Assembly (NCBI GenBank): GCA_937907715.1
Contig: CALERM010000238.1
Coordinates: 1 to 7,812, forward strand
DNA length: 7,812 nucleotides
From: an uncultured Clostridia bacterium
GTDB lineage: Bacteria; Bacillota; Clostridia; Oscillospirales; Oscillospiraceae
Reading direction: 5' to 3'
The first letter of the stretch is position 1. Each line of letters starts with the position of its first letter. Made by a program: the position numbers and the translations under genes. Below the pieces are notes generated by a model. The model made no database searches. It was not told the DNA's origin and saw only the letters and a list, made by a program, of their open reading frames with translations. This document shows, one piece after another, positions 1-6,675 of the stretch.

Positions 1-35
1 TAAGTCAATTCCTGCATTCCTTTTTATACGGCGAA

Positions 36-61
36 GGGGCGGGCGGCTGCAAGCCCGCCCC
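36..61. repeat. GC-rich hairpin upstream of the sortase operon
   Basis: A perfect 9-bp inverted repeat, GGGGCGGGC (36-44) and GCCCGCCCC (53-61), is separated by an 8-nt loop. There is no T-tract on its 3' side, so it is not a standard intrinsic terminator for the plus strand. It may be the end of an upstream transcript or a 5' UTR structure of the sortase operon. No convincing promoter is visible in positions 1-89. Confidence 0.45.
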
Positions 62-89
62 GGAGCCACCCCCTCAAAGGTAACAAGCT

Positions 90-860
90 ATGGCAAAGCA
101 TCTGCTCAGAATCCTGAATCGTCTGGTTTCGCTTGCCGTGGCGCTGGCGCTTCTAGGCGCGGGCGCGTACTCGGCTTACGCGCTGTGGGATAATTCGCGC
201 GTCTACGCCGCCGCCGAAAACGTCCAGGCGGACATGCTCAAATTAAAGCCCACCCTGTCAGCCGACGGCACGGAGGACGATGCGTCCTTCGCCGAGCTGC
301 GCACGATCAACCCCGACGTCTGCGCCTGGCTGACGCTGGACAACACCAAAATCGACTACCCCGTCCTGCAGGGCGAGGACAACCTCGAATACGTCAACAC
401 CGACGTCTACGGCAATTTCGCCCTCGCCGGAAGCATCTTTTTAGACGCCTCCAACGACAGCCGCTTCGGCGACACCTATAATCTTCTCTACGGGCACCAC
501 ATGGACGCCAGCCGCATGTTCGGCGACCTGGACCTGTATAAAGAGAAGCAGTTTTTTGAAGATAACACCACGGGCGTTCTTATGATGCCCGGAAAAGCCT
601 ATCACCTCGAAATCTTTGCCTGCCTCGTCGTGACCGCCTCCGAAGAAAACATCTTCGAGCCGGCGCGCTGGCAGGATGATATAACCGGTCTGCTGGATTT
701 TGCCGGTGAACACGCATTATTTCAGCACGCGGACGTGATCTCCGCGCTGCGCACGGCAGACAGTCCGAAGATTCTGGCGATGTCGACCTGCTCGACAGAA
801 TTTACGGACGCAAGAACGATACTTCTGGCGCGGATGCAGCCCATCGAGCGCCTGAAATGA
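90..860 (+). CDS. srtB: Class B-type sortase, membrane-anchored transpeptidase
   Basis: This is a cysteine transpeptidase that cleaves a C-terminal sorting signal of a secreted protein and joins it to the cell wall or to another subunit outside the membrane. It is 256 residues, a usual length for class B. Residues about 5-31 form an N-terminal membrane anchor (signal-anchor type). The catalytic triad is visible: His136 in LLYGHHM, Cys234 in MSTCSTEF and Arg242 in DARTILLAR. The spacing TCS-x5-AR and the segment TKIDYPVLQ fit class B better than class A or D. The start at 90 is supported by AAAGG at 76-80, 9 nt upstream. The gene is followed after 16 nt by its likely substrate and then by a second sortase, all on one strand, so the three are probably one operon. 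I infer that it acts on the neighbouring surface protein. Which of the two sortases polymerises and which anchors cannot be told from the sequence. Confidence 0.9.
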   Translation: MAKHLLRILNRLVSLAVALALLGAGAYSAYALWDNSRVYAAAENVQADMLKLKPTLSADGTEDDASFAELRTINPDVCAWLTLDNTKIDYPVLQGEDNLEYVNTDVYGNFALAGSIFLDASNDSRFGDTYNLLYGHHMDASRMFGDLDLYKEKQFFEDNTTGVLMMPGKAYHLEIFACLVVTASEENIFEPARWQDDITGLLDFAGEHALFQHADVISALRTADSPKILAMSTCSTEFTDARTILLARMQPIERLK

Positions 861-876
861 GTAGGAGGAAGCACCT

Positions 877-1881
877 ATGAGAAAGACTTTGTGCAGAGTG
901 TCGGCGCTGGCTCTGGCGCTGCTGCTGTGTCTGACGATGGTCCCCGGCGCTGCCGCAGCCGACGAGACGGCGTACAGCCCGGCAATCACCACCGGCGAAG
1001 ATGGCTCCGTGACGGCGATCATCCCCATGACGCTGGTCATCAAGGGCAGCGCGCCGAGAAAGGACCTCGAATATTATTTCAAGCTGACTCCTGTGGGCGA
1101 TGCCCCCGATCCGAATCTCAGCGATAGCGACCCGAAGGTCGAGTCGTATACTGACGAGAAGACCAGCGAAACCTACAAGCGCATGACGCTCACCGTCAAT
1201 GGCAAGACCGAGGGCGTCCGCGCCGAGTGGACCGCAACGTTTGACCACGTCGGTGTGTATCAGTATACGCTCGAGCAGGTGATCATCAAGAAGCACTCGC
1301 GCTGCCGCTACGATACGCGCGTGTTTCACATCACCGTCACCGTCACGAACGCCTACGCAGAAGACGGTACGGACCTCAATAAGCTCGAAGCGACCGTCGT
1401 GGCGCGCGTCGCGGAAAGCACGGACAAGACCGATATCGTCTTTACCAACAAGTTCTCCAGCCCCTCGTCCGGCGGCGACGACCCCAAGCCGACCCCCAAG
1501 CCCAGCGAGGACAAGACCTATCTCGAGGTCGATAAAATCTGGTCCGGCACAAGCAAGACCCGCCCGAACTCCGTTACGATTCAGCTGTTAGATGGCAACA
1601 CCGTCATCGACACCGTCACGCTCGGCGACTGGAACAACTGGCACTACAGCTGGCATGACTTAGACGCTACGGGCAGCCACGACTGGAACGTCAAAGAGCT
1701 TGAAGTGCCCGAGGGCTACACCGTCTCTTACTCGTTCGACGGCACCACCTTCACCGTCCGCAACACCGAAGGTCTGATTCAGACCGGTCAGCTCAACTGG
1801 CCCGTGCCGGTTCTGGGCGCAATGGGTCTGGCGCTGGTGCTTGCCGGTGTCATGATGCTCCGCAAAAAGAAGGAGTCCTGA
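877..1881 (+). CDS. Secreted wall-anchored pilin-like protein (FctA-like and Cna-B domains)
   Basis: This 334-residue surface protein starts with a signal peptide (residues 1-29, cleavage probably after AAA). Residues about 45-193 resemble the Spy0128/FctA pilin isopeptide domain. They include the block VGVYQYTLEQV with Glu133 and end in IVFTNKF with Asn191; Lys56 is a candidate partner for the isopeptide bond. A Pro/Lys-rich linker (about 196-213) leads to a Cna-B domain (about 214-297), with a likely isopeptide triad of Lys220 (LEVDKIW), Glu274 (WNVKELEVPEG) and Asn296 (FTVRNT). The C-terminus is a sorting signal: LIQTG (300-304), then QLNWPVPVL, a hydrophobic helix to about residue 327 and an RKKKES tail. 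The LIQTG motif has Ile where Pro is normal. No YPK-type pilin motif was seen, so it may be a tip, minor or singly anchored protein rather than a polymerising backbone. The ribosome binding site AGGAGG lies about 7 nt before the start. Sortase genes flank it on both sides. Confidence 0.85.
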   Translation: MRKTLCRVSALALALLLCLTMVPGAAAADETAYSPAITTGEDGSVTAIIPMTLVIKGSAPRKDLEYYFKLTPVGDAPDPNLSDSDPKVESYTDEKTSETYKRMTLTVNGKTEGVRAEWTATFDHVGVYQYTLEQVIIKKHSRCRYDTRVFHITVTVTNAYAEDGTDLNKLEATVVARVAESTDKTDIVFTNKFSSPSSGGDDPKPTPKPSEDKTYLEVDKIWSGTSKTRPNSVTIQLLDGNTVIDTVTLGDWNNWHYSWHDLDATGSHDWNVKELEVPEGYTVSYSFDGTTFTVRNTEGLIQTGQLNWPVPVLGAMGLALVLAGVMMLRKKKES

Positions 1882-1882
1882 C

Positions 1883-2539
1883 ATGAAGCATAAGCTGGGT
1901 ATTGTATGTATCCTGCTGGGAGCAGCGTTGATTGGTTCGGCGCTGCTCCTCTTTGGGTATAATCGCGCCGAGGACGCGCACGCCGGAACCGCCTCACAGG
2001 AGGCAGTCAGCGAGATTCAGAAGCAGATCGAGCAGGCGCAGAGCGTCGCAATGGAAACACAGGTGACAAATCAGGAAGAAACTGTAAAACATTTGCCCGA
2101 GCCGTCGATGGACGAGATTCTGGAGACCGACGACGAGCCGTATACCACCGGTCCTGTGACCATGGTCGGCGACTATGAGTATATTGGCGTTCTCGATCTT
2201 CCTGCGCTGAACCTGTCGCTTCCCATTATGTCCGACTGGGACTATGAGCGGCTCAAGATGGCGCCCTGCCGCCAGTTCGGCAGCGCCGAGACCGACGATC
2301 TGGTCATCGCGGGACACAACTACGTCAACCACTTCGGAAGCCTCGGCATGCTCAAAGCCGGAGACTCCGTCACCTTCACCGCCATGGACGGTACGGTCAA
2401 CAGCTATGTGGTTTCCGAGACTGCGACCATCAGCCCCGCCGAGACCGAAAAGGTCACAGACAGCGGCTATCCGCTCGTTCTTTACACCTGCACCTACGGT
2501 CGGCAGTCGCGCATCGTGATCTATTGCAGCCGCGCGTAA
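1883..2539 (+). CDS. Second sortase, short form (class D-like)
   Basis: This 218-residue sortase family protein has an N-terminal membrane anchor (residues about 4-25). A charged, helix-prone stalk (about 38-57, Glu/Gln/Lys-rich) follows, and then the sortase barrel from about residue 98. Conserved points are YIGVLDLPALNLSLPI at the start of the barrel, His145 in VIAGHNY, Cys203 in LYTCTYG and probably Arg210 in RQSRIVIYC. The short distance from Cys to Arg and the early TLXTC-like context suggest class D or a related small class, but the subclass is uncertain. The start codon is 1 nt past the stop of the surface-protein gene, and its ribosome binding site AGGAG (1871-1875) lies inside that gene, so translation of the two is probably coupled. 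A strong terminator follows at once, which makes this the last gene of the operon. Confidence 0.85.
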   Translation: MKHKLGIVCILLGAALIGSALLLFGYNRAEDAHAGTASQEAVSEIQKQIEQAQSVAMETQVTNQEETVKHLPEPSMDEILETDDEPYTTGPVTMVGDYEYIGVLDLPALNLSLPIMSDWDYERLKMAPCRQFGSAETDDLVIAGHNYVNHFGSLGMLKAGDSVTFTAMDGTVNSYVVSETATISPAETEKVTDSGYPLVLYTCTYGRQSRIVIYCSRA

Positions 2540-2546
2540 CGTCAAC

Positions 2547-2583
2547 ACAAAAGCTCCGCCATCCAAGATGGCGGAGCTTTTTG
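2547..2583. terminator. Bidirectional intrinsic terminator between convergent operons
   Basis: A perfect 13-bp stem, AAGCTCCGCCATC (2551-2563) and GATGGCGGAGCTT (2567-2579), has a 3-nt loop CAA. It is followed by TTT on the plus strand, with A residues on the left that give a T-tract on the minus strand. It sits between the stop of the sortase gene (2539) and the stop of the aminotransferase gene (2602), so it can end both transcripts. Confidence 0.9.
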
Positions 2584-2601
2584 CGCGAAAGCGCCTGAAA
2601 A

Positions 2602-3663
2602 TTAAACAATGCAGGTCCAGCCGAACGGATCGGGCTTCGTGCCCCACTGGATGCCGGTCAGCTCGTCGTAGAGCTTCTGGGAAAGCTCGCCGATCTGGTT
2701 GTGATTCACGACGTACTTCTCGTCGTTCCAGGCAAGCTCGCCGATGGGCGAAATGACCGCCGCCGTGCCGACGCACCAAGCTTCTTCGAGCGTGCCGTTC
2801 TTCGCCGCCTCGAAAAGCTCGTCGACGCTCAGCAGCCGCTCTTCGACCGGAACGCCCCAGCTCTTGAGCAGCTCAATGCAGGACTTGCGCGTCACGCCGC
2901 GAAGAATCGAGCCGGTGAGCATCGGCGTGACGACCGTGCCATTGATCTTGAACATGACGTTCATGCCGCCGCCCTCTTCGACGTATTTGCGCTCAACGCC
3001 GTCGAGCCACAGCACCTGCGAGTAGCCCTTTTCGATCGCCTTGTCGCCCGCGCGGTTTGCCGCCGCATAGTTGCCGCCGCATTTTGCCTCGCCCGTGCCG
3101 CCGCGCACCGCGCGAACGTCCTCGGTTTCAACCATGATGGGAACGGGCTTGAGCCCGTCGGAGAAGTAGCTGCCGGACGGGGAGAGGATGATGGCAAAGG
3201 TCGCCTCATGCACGCCGTGAAGCGCAAGGGTCGGGTCGGTCGAGTACAGGAACGGGCGGATGTACAAGGACGTGCCGGGGTCCGACGGGACCCAACTGGA
3301 ATCAATCTTGACCAGCTCCTTGATTGCCTGCAGGCCGTCTTCTTCGTCGATGCGCGGAAGACCGAGGCGGTCGCACGAGCGGTTCAGGCGCGCGACGTTC
3401 TCCCAGGGTCTGAACAGCTGCACCTCGCCGTCCGGACGGCGGTAAGCCTTGAGTCCTTCAAAGACCTCGGTGCCGTAGTGCAGAACGCTTGCCGCGGGCG
3501 AGATGGAAATGGGGCCGAAGGGGACGATGCGCGCGTCGTGCCAGCCGCCGCAGTCGGTATAGTCCATGAGGAACATGTGGTCGGTGAAGACCGTGCCAAA
3601 GCCCAGCTTGTCAGACGCAGGAAGCGTGCCATGGTTCGGATTGGGTGTCACAGTGATTTTCAT
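2602..3663 (-). CDS. ilvE: Branched-chain amino acid aminotransferase
   Basis: This is a PLP-dependent transaminase (EC 2.6.1.42 family, fold type IV) that exchanges the amino group between leucine, isoleucine or valine and 2-oxoglutarate. It is 353 residues, typical of the longer BCAT group (eukaryote-like and many Firmicutes) rather than the roughly 310-residue E. coli type. Visible family motifs are LHYGTEVFEGLKAYR (61-75), the LFRPWENVARLNRS region (83-96), YIRPFLY (134-140) and the PLP lysine Lys194 in GGTGEAKCGGNYAAA. Also present are VLWLDGVE, EEGGGMNVMF, the TGSILRGVTR phosphate-binding turn and GTAAVISPIG near the C-terminus. The start at 3663 is supported by AGGAGG (complement of 3673-3678), 9 nt upstream. 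It lies 36 nt after the dehydrogenase gene on the same strand, as the last gene of the operon. In this setting it probably supplies 2-oxo acids to the dehydrogenase or works in the opposite direction. Direction cannot be seen from sequence. Confidence 0.95.
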   Translation of the reverse strand: MKITVTPNPNHGTLPASDKLGFGTVFTDHMFLMDYTDCGGWHDARIVPFGPISISPAASVLHYGTEVFEGLKAYRRPDGEVQLFRPWENVARLNRSCDRLGLPRIDEEDGLQAIKELVKIDSSWVPSDPGTSLYIRPFLYSTDPTLALHGVHEATFAIILSPSGSYFSDGLKPVPIMVETEDVRAVRGGTGEAKCGGNYAAANRAGDKAIEKGYSQVLWLDGVERKYVEEGGGMNVMFKINGTVVTPMLTGSILRGVTRKSCIELLKSWGVPVEERLLSVDELFEAAKNGTLEEAWCVGTAAVISPIGELAWNDEKYVVNHNQIGELSQKLYDELTGIQWGTKPDPFGWTCIV

Positions 3664-3699
3664 AATACATAGCCTCCTATGAGATAATTCTGAGTAAAA

Positions 3700-4650
3700 T
3701 CAAAGGTCCTTGAGGTGCTGCATGTTTGTGCGAATGCCCTCGCAGCAGGCGTGGAACGTCGCTTGTTCTTCCTCGGTGAGCGGCAGCTCCACAACCTCCT
3801 CGACGCCGCCTGCGCCGATCACGCACGGAACGCCGGCAAACAGTCCGGTCTCGCCATACTCGCCGCAAAGCTCAGCGCTTGCCGGCATGATCGCCTTTTC
3901 ATCGTGCAGCACGATGTGCGCCATGCGCGCCGCCGTCGTCGCAATGCCGTATTCGGTGCAGAGTTTGCCGGAGAATGTGACCCAGCCGCCGCCAATGGAC
4001 TCTTTCTGAAGCGCCGCGCGGTCGAAGCGGAAGCGCTCGTCCTTTTCTGCCCAGACATCGAGCGGCATGCCGCGGAAGCTGACGCAGGACCAGGGGGCAA
4101 ACTGCTGGTTGCCGTGCTCGCCGAGCATGTAGCAGGTGATGGACTTGTGGTCGATGCCGGTTTGCCTTGCCAGCGCGCTGAGAAGCCGCGAGGTATCAAG
4201 CCCCGTGCCGGTGCCGAAAACTCTGCCTCTCGGAAGTCCAAGCCCGAGCGCCAGCTCGCGCGTGACGATATCACAGGGGTTTGTGATGTTGATGAGTACG
4301 CCGTCAAAGCCGGAAGCCTTGATCTTCTGCACGTAGCCGCGCACGGCGGGAACGGTGAAATCCATCTCGGTCAGGCGGTCGTGCGTCTCGCGCAGCAGCT
4401 CAATTTTGCCGACGCTGTTGACAATCACGTCGCATGCGCCAAGGTCAGCAAAATCGCCCGCGCGGACTGTGACCCGGTGCGGAAGATACGCTGCCGCGTC
4501 GCGCAGATCCTGTACCTCGCTGGCAAGCTTCTGCGCGTTTCCATCGACCAGCACCAGCTCGTCTGCTATGCCCTGCACCGCCAAAGAGTAGGCGACGTGC
4601 GCGCCGACGTGCCCGAGCCCGATCACACCAAGAACTTTTTTCTGATTCAT
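3700..4650 (-). CDS. L-2-hydroxyisocaproate / L-lactate dehydrogenase family enzyme
   Basis: This NAD-dependent 2-hydroxyacid dehydrogenase of the LDH/MDH superfamily has 316 residues. The Rossmann motif is G11-L-G13-H-V-G16, and Asp36 (LVLVDGN) indicates NAD rather than NADP. Catalytic positions are Arg92 in the mobile loop (ETHDRLTEM), Asp152 and Arg155 (GLDTSRL) and His179 (GEHGN). The motif NITNPCD is also present. Three traits resemble L-2-hydroxyisocaproate dehydrogenase of lactobacilli as I remember it: GEHGN instead of the GEHGD usual in LDH, the IELLRETHDR loop without the LDH Gln-Lys-Pro-Gly pattern, and KIKASGFDGVLINITNP. It probably reduces branched-chain 2-oxo acids. The frame extends to an ATG at 4674, but I chose 4650 because GAAAGGA (complement of 4660-4666) sits 9 nt before it and the protein then starts just ahead of the Rossmann strand. 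It lies between the permease and aminotransferase genes. L-lactate dehydrogenase activity remains possible. Confidence 0.88.
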   Translation of the reverse strand: MNQKKVLGVIGLGHVGAHVAYSLAVQGIADELVLVDGNAQKLASEVQDLRDAAAYLPHRVTVRAGDFADLGACDVIVNSVGKIELLRETHDRLTEMDFTVPAVRGYVQKIKASGFDGVLINITNPCDIVTRELALGLGLPRGRVFGTGTGLDTSRLLSALARQTGIDHKSITCYMLGEHGNQQFAPWSCVSFRGMPLDVWAEKDERFRFDRAALQKESIGGGWVTFSGKLCTEYGIATTAARMAHIVLHDEKAIMPASAELCGEYGETGLFAGVPCVIGAGGVEEVVELPLTEEEQATFHACCEGIRTNMQHLKDL

Positions 4651-4690
4651 AAAAATGCATCCTTTCGTAAACAATTCAAAATTGAGAGCC

Positions 4691-6229
4691 TTACATGCCG
4701 AACGTCGGGAACAGCACGCAGGTATAGAGCATGGCGAGAACCATATACATCACCAGAATGATGGCAAATGCCTTGAGCGTCTTTTTCATGACGTTGCTTT
4801 CGTTGCCGATCTGGTCGACCGTTGCGCAGGCGGCGACGGTGTTGTTCGGGCAGATCAGATTGCCGAGCGAAGCGCCCGCGTTCTGCCCCGCGAAGACGGT
4901 GATGGGGTTCATCGAGAGCGCCTGCGCCGCTTGCAGGTGCATGTCGGCAAACATGATGTTCGAGCCCAAGCCGGTACCTGTGATGAACGCGCCGCTCGAA
5001 CCGATCAGAACCGCCGCTGCCGGATAGAATTTCCCGACGACTGCTGCAATATCGGAGGCGAGCAGGTTCATCATACCCGTGCTGGGAGACTGCATGATGT
5101 AGGCGACGACGAGAAGGCTTCCCATCGTGACCAGCACCGGCGCAACATGACCGACCGTGCGTTTGCAAACCTCGCGGTAGGTTTTCATGCTGACTTTGAG
5201 CGTTGCCGCGCCGAGCATGCCGCAGACCAGAATGACGAGGTCGACCCAGAAAATGTAGCCGAACGTGCACATGACCGCAAAGCCGTTGGGAACGAGCGCC
5301 GGGAAACCATAGCGCACCGCGGGCAGCAGAACCAGCATGTAGATGTAGGGAGACATTGCGCGGAACGAGGAATACTTGCGCGCGCGGGCTTCTTCCTTGT
5401 TGCGGAACTCCTCCGGGGTTTTCACGCCGACGAGCTTGACATACGCAACCGACAGCAGAATCGAGAGAAGACCCGTGCCCATCGACGTGACCTCGGCGCC
5501 GACATAGTTCGACAGGACAAACATCACAAGACACGTCGAGACGCCGGCAAAGCTCAAGTACGGCACAATGCCCTTGAAACCCTTCCTGCCGTAAGCCATC
5601 CAGACCATGAGAAACGGAATGACGAGCACGCCGAACATGTGAAACCGTCCGACCATTGCGGAGTTGAGCGCCACCGTGGATACGCCCGCGTCCACCAATG
5701 CCGCGCCGCCGTTGATGGTGGTAAGACCGGCGCCGCCCCAGGAGGCAGGCGTTGCGTCGCCGAGCAGCGCAATGGCAATCGATGTCACCGGGTCAAAGCC
5801 CAGTGCGACGAGAAACGGAGCCGCGATTGCCGCCGGTGCGCCGGCGCCTGCCGCACCCTCCAGAAAAATCGGGAGCATCATGCCAATGATCACGACCTGC
5901 ACGCGGCGGTCGACGCTGATTCTCGCAATCGTGGACTTGACGTCTTCAATTGCGCCCGTCTCGCGCAGCAGATTCAGAATGACAAATGCACCGAAGACCA
6001 TCAGGACAATTTTGAGACCTTCCTTCAAACCCTTCCAGACGAGCGGATCATACGTCGCGACGTTTTCCTGGAAGGATGCGCCGGTGACGTTAAAATACGT
6101 AAAGGCGAGCACCAGCGTCCAGACCAGCGCGACCGGCGCGACTTTTTTCGCCGACTGGTGAAACGCCAGAATGCCGACCAGAACGACGACGATGGGGCTG
6201 AGTGCCATGACAAAGTTGAAAAATTCCAT
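4691..6229 (-). CDS. lctP: LctP-family L-lactate / 2-hydroxyacid permease
   Basis: This polytopic inner-membrane transporter of the lactate permease (LctP/LldP) family imports or exchanges lactate or glycolate with protons. It is 512 residues, close to the usual 500-560, with about 12-13 hydrophobic segments across the whole length. Family-typical stretches are the FLEGAAGAGAPAAIAAPFL region (about 126-144), LLGDATPASWGGAG (about 155-168), SSGAFITGTGLGSNIMFA (about 414-431), the AGQNAGASLGNLICPNN region and DQIGNESNVMKKTLK near the C-terminus. It is the first long gene of a three-gene minus-strand operon. The dehydrogenase start is 40 nt after its stop. The start at 6229 has only a weak purine-rich site (AAAGAGAG, about 8 nt upstream). 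Given the next two genes, the natural substrate may be a branched-chain 2-hydroxy acid rather than lactate; that is an inference. A leader with terminator-like structures lies upstream. Confidence 0.93.
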   Translation of the reverse strand: MEFFNFVMALSPIVVVLVGILAFHQSAKKVAPVALVWTLVLAFTYFNVTGASFQENVATYDPLVWKGLKEGLKIVLMVFGAFVILNLLRETGAIEDVKSTIARISVDRRVQVVIIGMMLPIFLEGAAGAGAPAAIAAPFLVALGFDPVTSIAIALLGDATPASWGGAGLTTINGGAALVDAGVSTVALNSAMVGRFHMFGVLVIPFLMVWMAYGRKGFKGIVPYLSFAGVSTCLVMFVLSNYVGAEVTSMGTGLLSILLSVAYVKLVGVKTPEEFRNKEEARARKYSSFRAMSPYIYMLVLLPAVRYGFPALVPNGFAVMCTFGYIFWVDLVILVCGMLGAATLKVSMKTYREVCKRTVGHVAPVLVTMGSLLVVAYIMQSPSTGMMNLLASDIAAVVGKFYPAAAVLIGSSGAFITGTGLGSNIMFADMHLQAAQALSMNPITVFAGQNAGASLGNLICPNNTVAACATVDQIGNESNVMKKTLKAFAIILVMYMVLAMLYTCVLFPTFGM

Positions 6230-6267
6230 GGGGTAGTCTCTCTTTCGTTGGGATTTTTATCAATACC

Positions 6268-6287
6268 GCTTGATCACGGGCTTGATC
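6268..6287. repeat. Tandem direct repeat GCTTGATC before the permease gene
   Basis: GCTTGATC occurs at 6268-6275 and again at 6280-6287, separated by ACGG, a 12-nt period. On the transcribed minus strand it reads GATCAAGC twice. It lies between the terminator at 6301-6335 and the permease start at 6229, a place where an operator or RNA-binding site would be expected. No protein is known to me for this motif, and two copies could be chance. Confidence 0.5.
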
Positions 6288-6300
6288 TTGAACACATACG

Positions 6301-6335
6301 AAAAAGAGGCTCCGCCGAAACATGGCGAAGCCTCT
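6301..6335 (-). terminator. Intrinsic terminator upstream of the permease gene
   Basis: Read on the minus strand, AGAGGCTTCGCC pairs with GGCGGAGCCTCT (12 bp including one G-U pair, 7-nt loop), and TTTTT follows immediately. On the plus strand the same arms have a C-A mismatch, so the structure is better as minus-strand RNA. It ends about 70 nt before the permease start and begins about 30 nt after the small ORF stops. It either terminates the small-ORF transcript or acts as an attenuator for the permease operon. Confidence 0.75.
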
Positions 6336-6366
6336 GGGGATGCAGCTTTTCAGGAGCAGAAAATGC

Positions 6367-6579
6367 TCATGCAAGACATGCACGCGGTTGGCGGATCGTC
6401 AGGTTTCGGGCGGCTTGCGCCGGAAGAAGTCGAATGCAAGGAATGGAAATAAGCGCAAAAATGGACGCCGAAATGGCGTCCAGAATCATCAGAATGACGG
6501 TGTTCTCAGAGCAGGCAGAGCGCGCGCAGGAGACCTGTGCGAAACGGGCGGTATGCATCCGGTTCATGGTGCTGCGCAT
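6367..6579 (-). CDS. Small ORF in the permease leader, one hydrophobic segment
   Basis: I do not recognise this 70-residue product. The case for translation is a strong ribosome binding site, AAAGGAG, about 8 nt before the ATG at 6579, and a terminator about 30 nt after its stop. Residues 28-52 are very rich in Val, Ile and Leu (13 of 25), including the run TVILMIL (27-33), and could form one membrane segment. The N-terminal part is basic and holds Met5 and Met8 as alternative starts. It has Cys at 18, 23, 48 and 68. Codons 33-40 overlap a terminator-like hairpin. It could be a small membrane protein, or a leader peptide whose translation governs readthrough into the permease, dehydrogenase and aminotransferase genes. 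The branched-chain residues would suit a leader peptide, but hydrophobic segments are Val/Ile/Leu-rich anyway. It could also be untranslated leader with a chance frame. Confidence 0.45.
   Translation of the reverse strand: MRSTMNRMHTARFAQVSCARSACSENTVILMILDAISASIFALISIPCIRLLPAQAARNLTIRQPRACLA
6457..6482 (-). terminator. Terminator-like hairpin inside the small ORF
   Basis: On the minus strand, TGGACGCC (complement of 6475-6482) pairs perfectly with GGCGTCCA (complement of 6462-6469) across the 5-nt loop ATTTC, and TTTTT follows at once (complement of 6457-6461). This is the classic form of an intrinsic terminator or attenuator. It overlaps codons of the small ORF, so a translating ribosome would prevent it from folding. 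Confidence 0.6.
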
Positions 6580-6592
6580 GGCGTGGTCTCCT
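6528..6592 (-). promoter_or_regulatory. Inverted repeat covering the small ORF ribosome binding site
   Basis: On the minus strand, AGGAGACC (complement of 6585-6592) includes the ribosome binding site of the small ORF. It is perfectly complementary to GGTCTCCT (complement of 6528-6535), 49 nt downstream inside the ORF. Pairing would hide the ribosome binding site. The 8-bp match ends cleanly on both sides. Its position suggests control of translation initiation, though an 8-bp match could arise by chance. Confidence 0.4.
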
Positions 6593-6675
6593 TTCTGCGG
6601 TGTCTGACTTAAGATGCTGCAAGCTTACCACCGGCGGGCGCATTTTTCAAGAGGAAATTGCACCTGGAAAAAAAC

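Noticed and set aside
2701..3672. Plus-strand open frame opposite the aminotransferase
   Set aside because: The minus-strand frame has the PLP lysine motif, full family length and a good ribosome binding site. The plus-strand frame has no domain.
4651..4674. Upstream ATG at 4674 giving an 8-residue longer dehydrogenase
   Set aside because: The ATG at 4650 has GAAAGGA at the right distance, and that site would lie inside the longer version. The extra residues are not needed for the fold.
4666..4690. Small inverted repeat in the permease-dehydrogenase gap
   Set aside because: The stem is about 5 bp and AT-rich, with no T-tract. It is too weak to call a terminator inside the operon.
3715..4761. 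Plus-strand open frame opposite the dehydrogenase
   Set aside because: The minus strand encodes a complete LDH-superfamily enzyme with all catalytic residues. The opposite frame is a shadow.
4655..6607. Long plus-strand open frame of 650 codons
   Set aside because: It is antisense to the LctP permease, which has clear family motifs and membrane segments. The frame is rich in Arg, His and Asp with no recognisable domain, as expected for a high-GC shadow.
6230..6620. T-box riboswitch controlling the branched-chain operon
   Set aside because: The conserved T-box antiterminator sequence (AGGGTGGnACCGCG type) is not present on the minus strand, and no specifier-loop layout was recognised.
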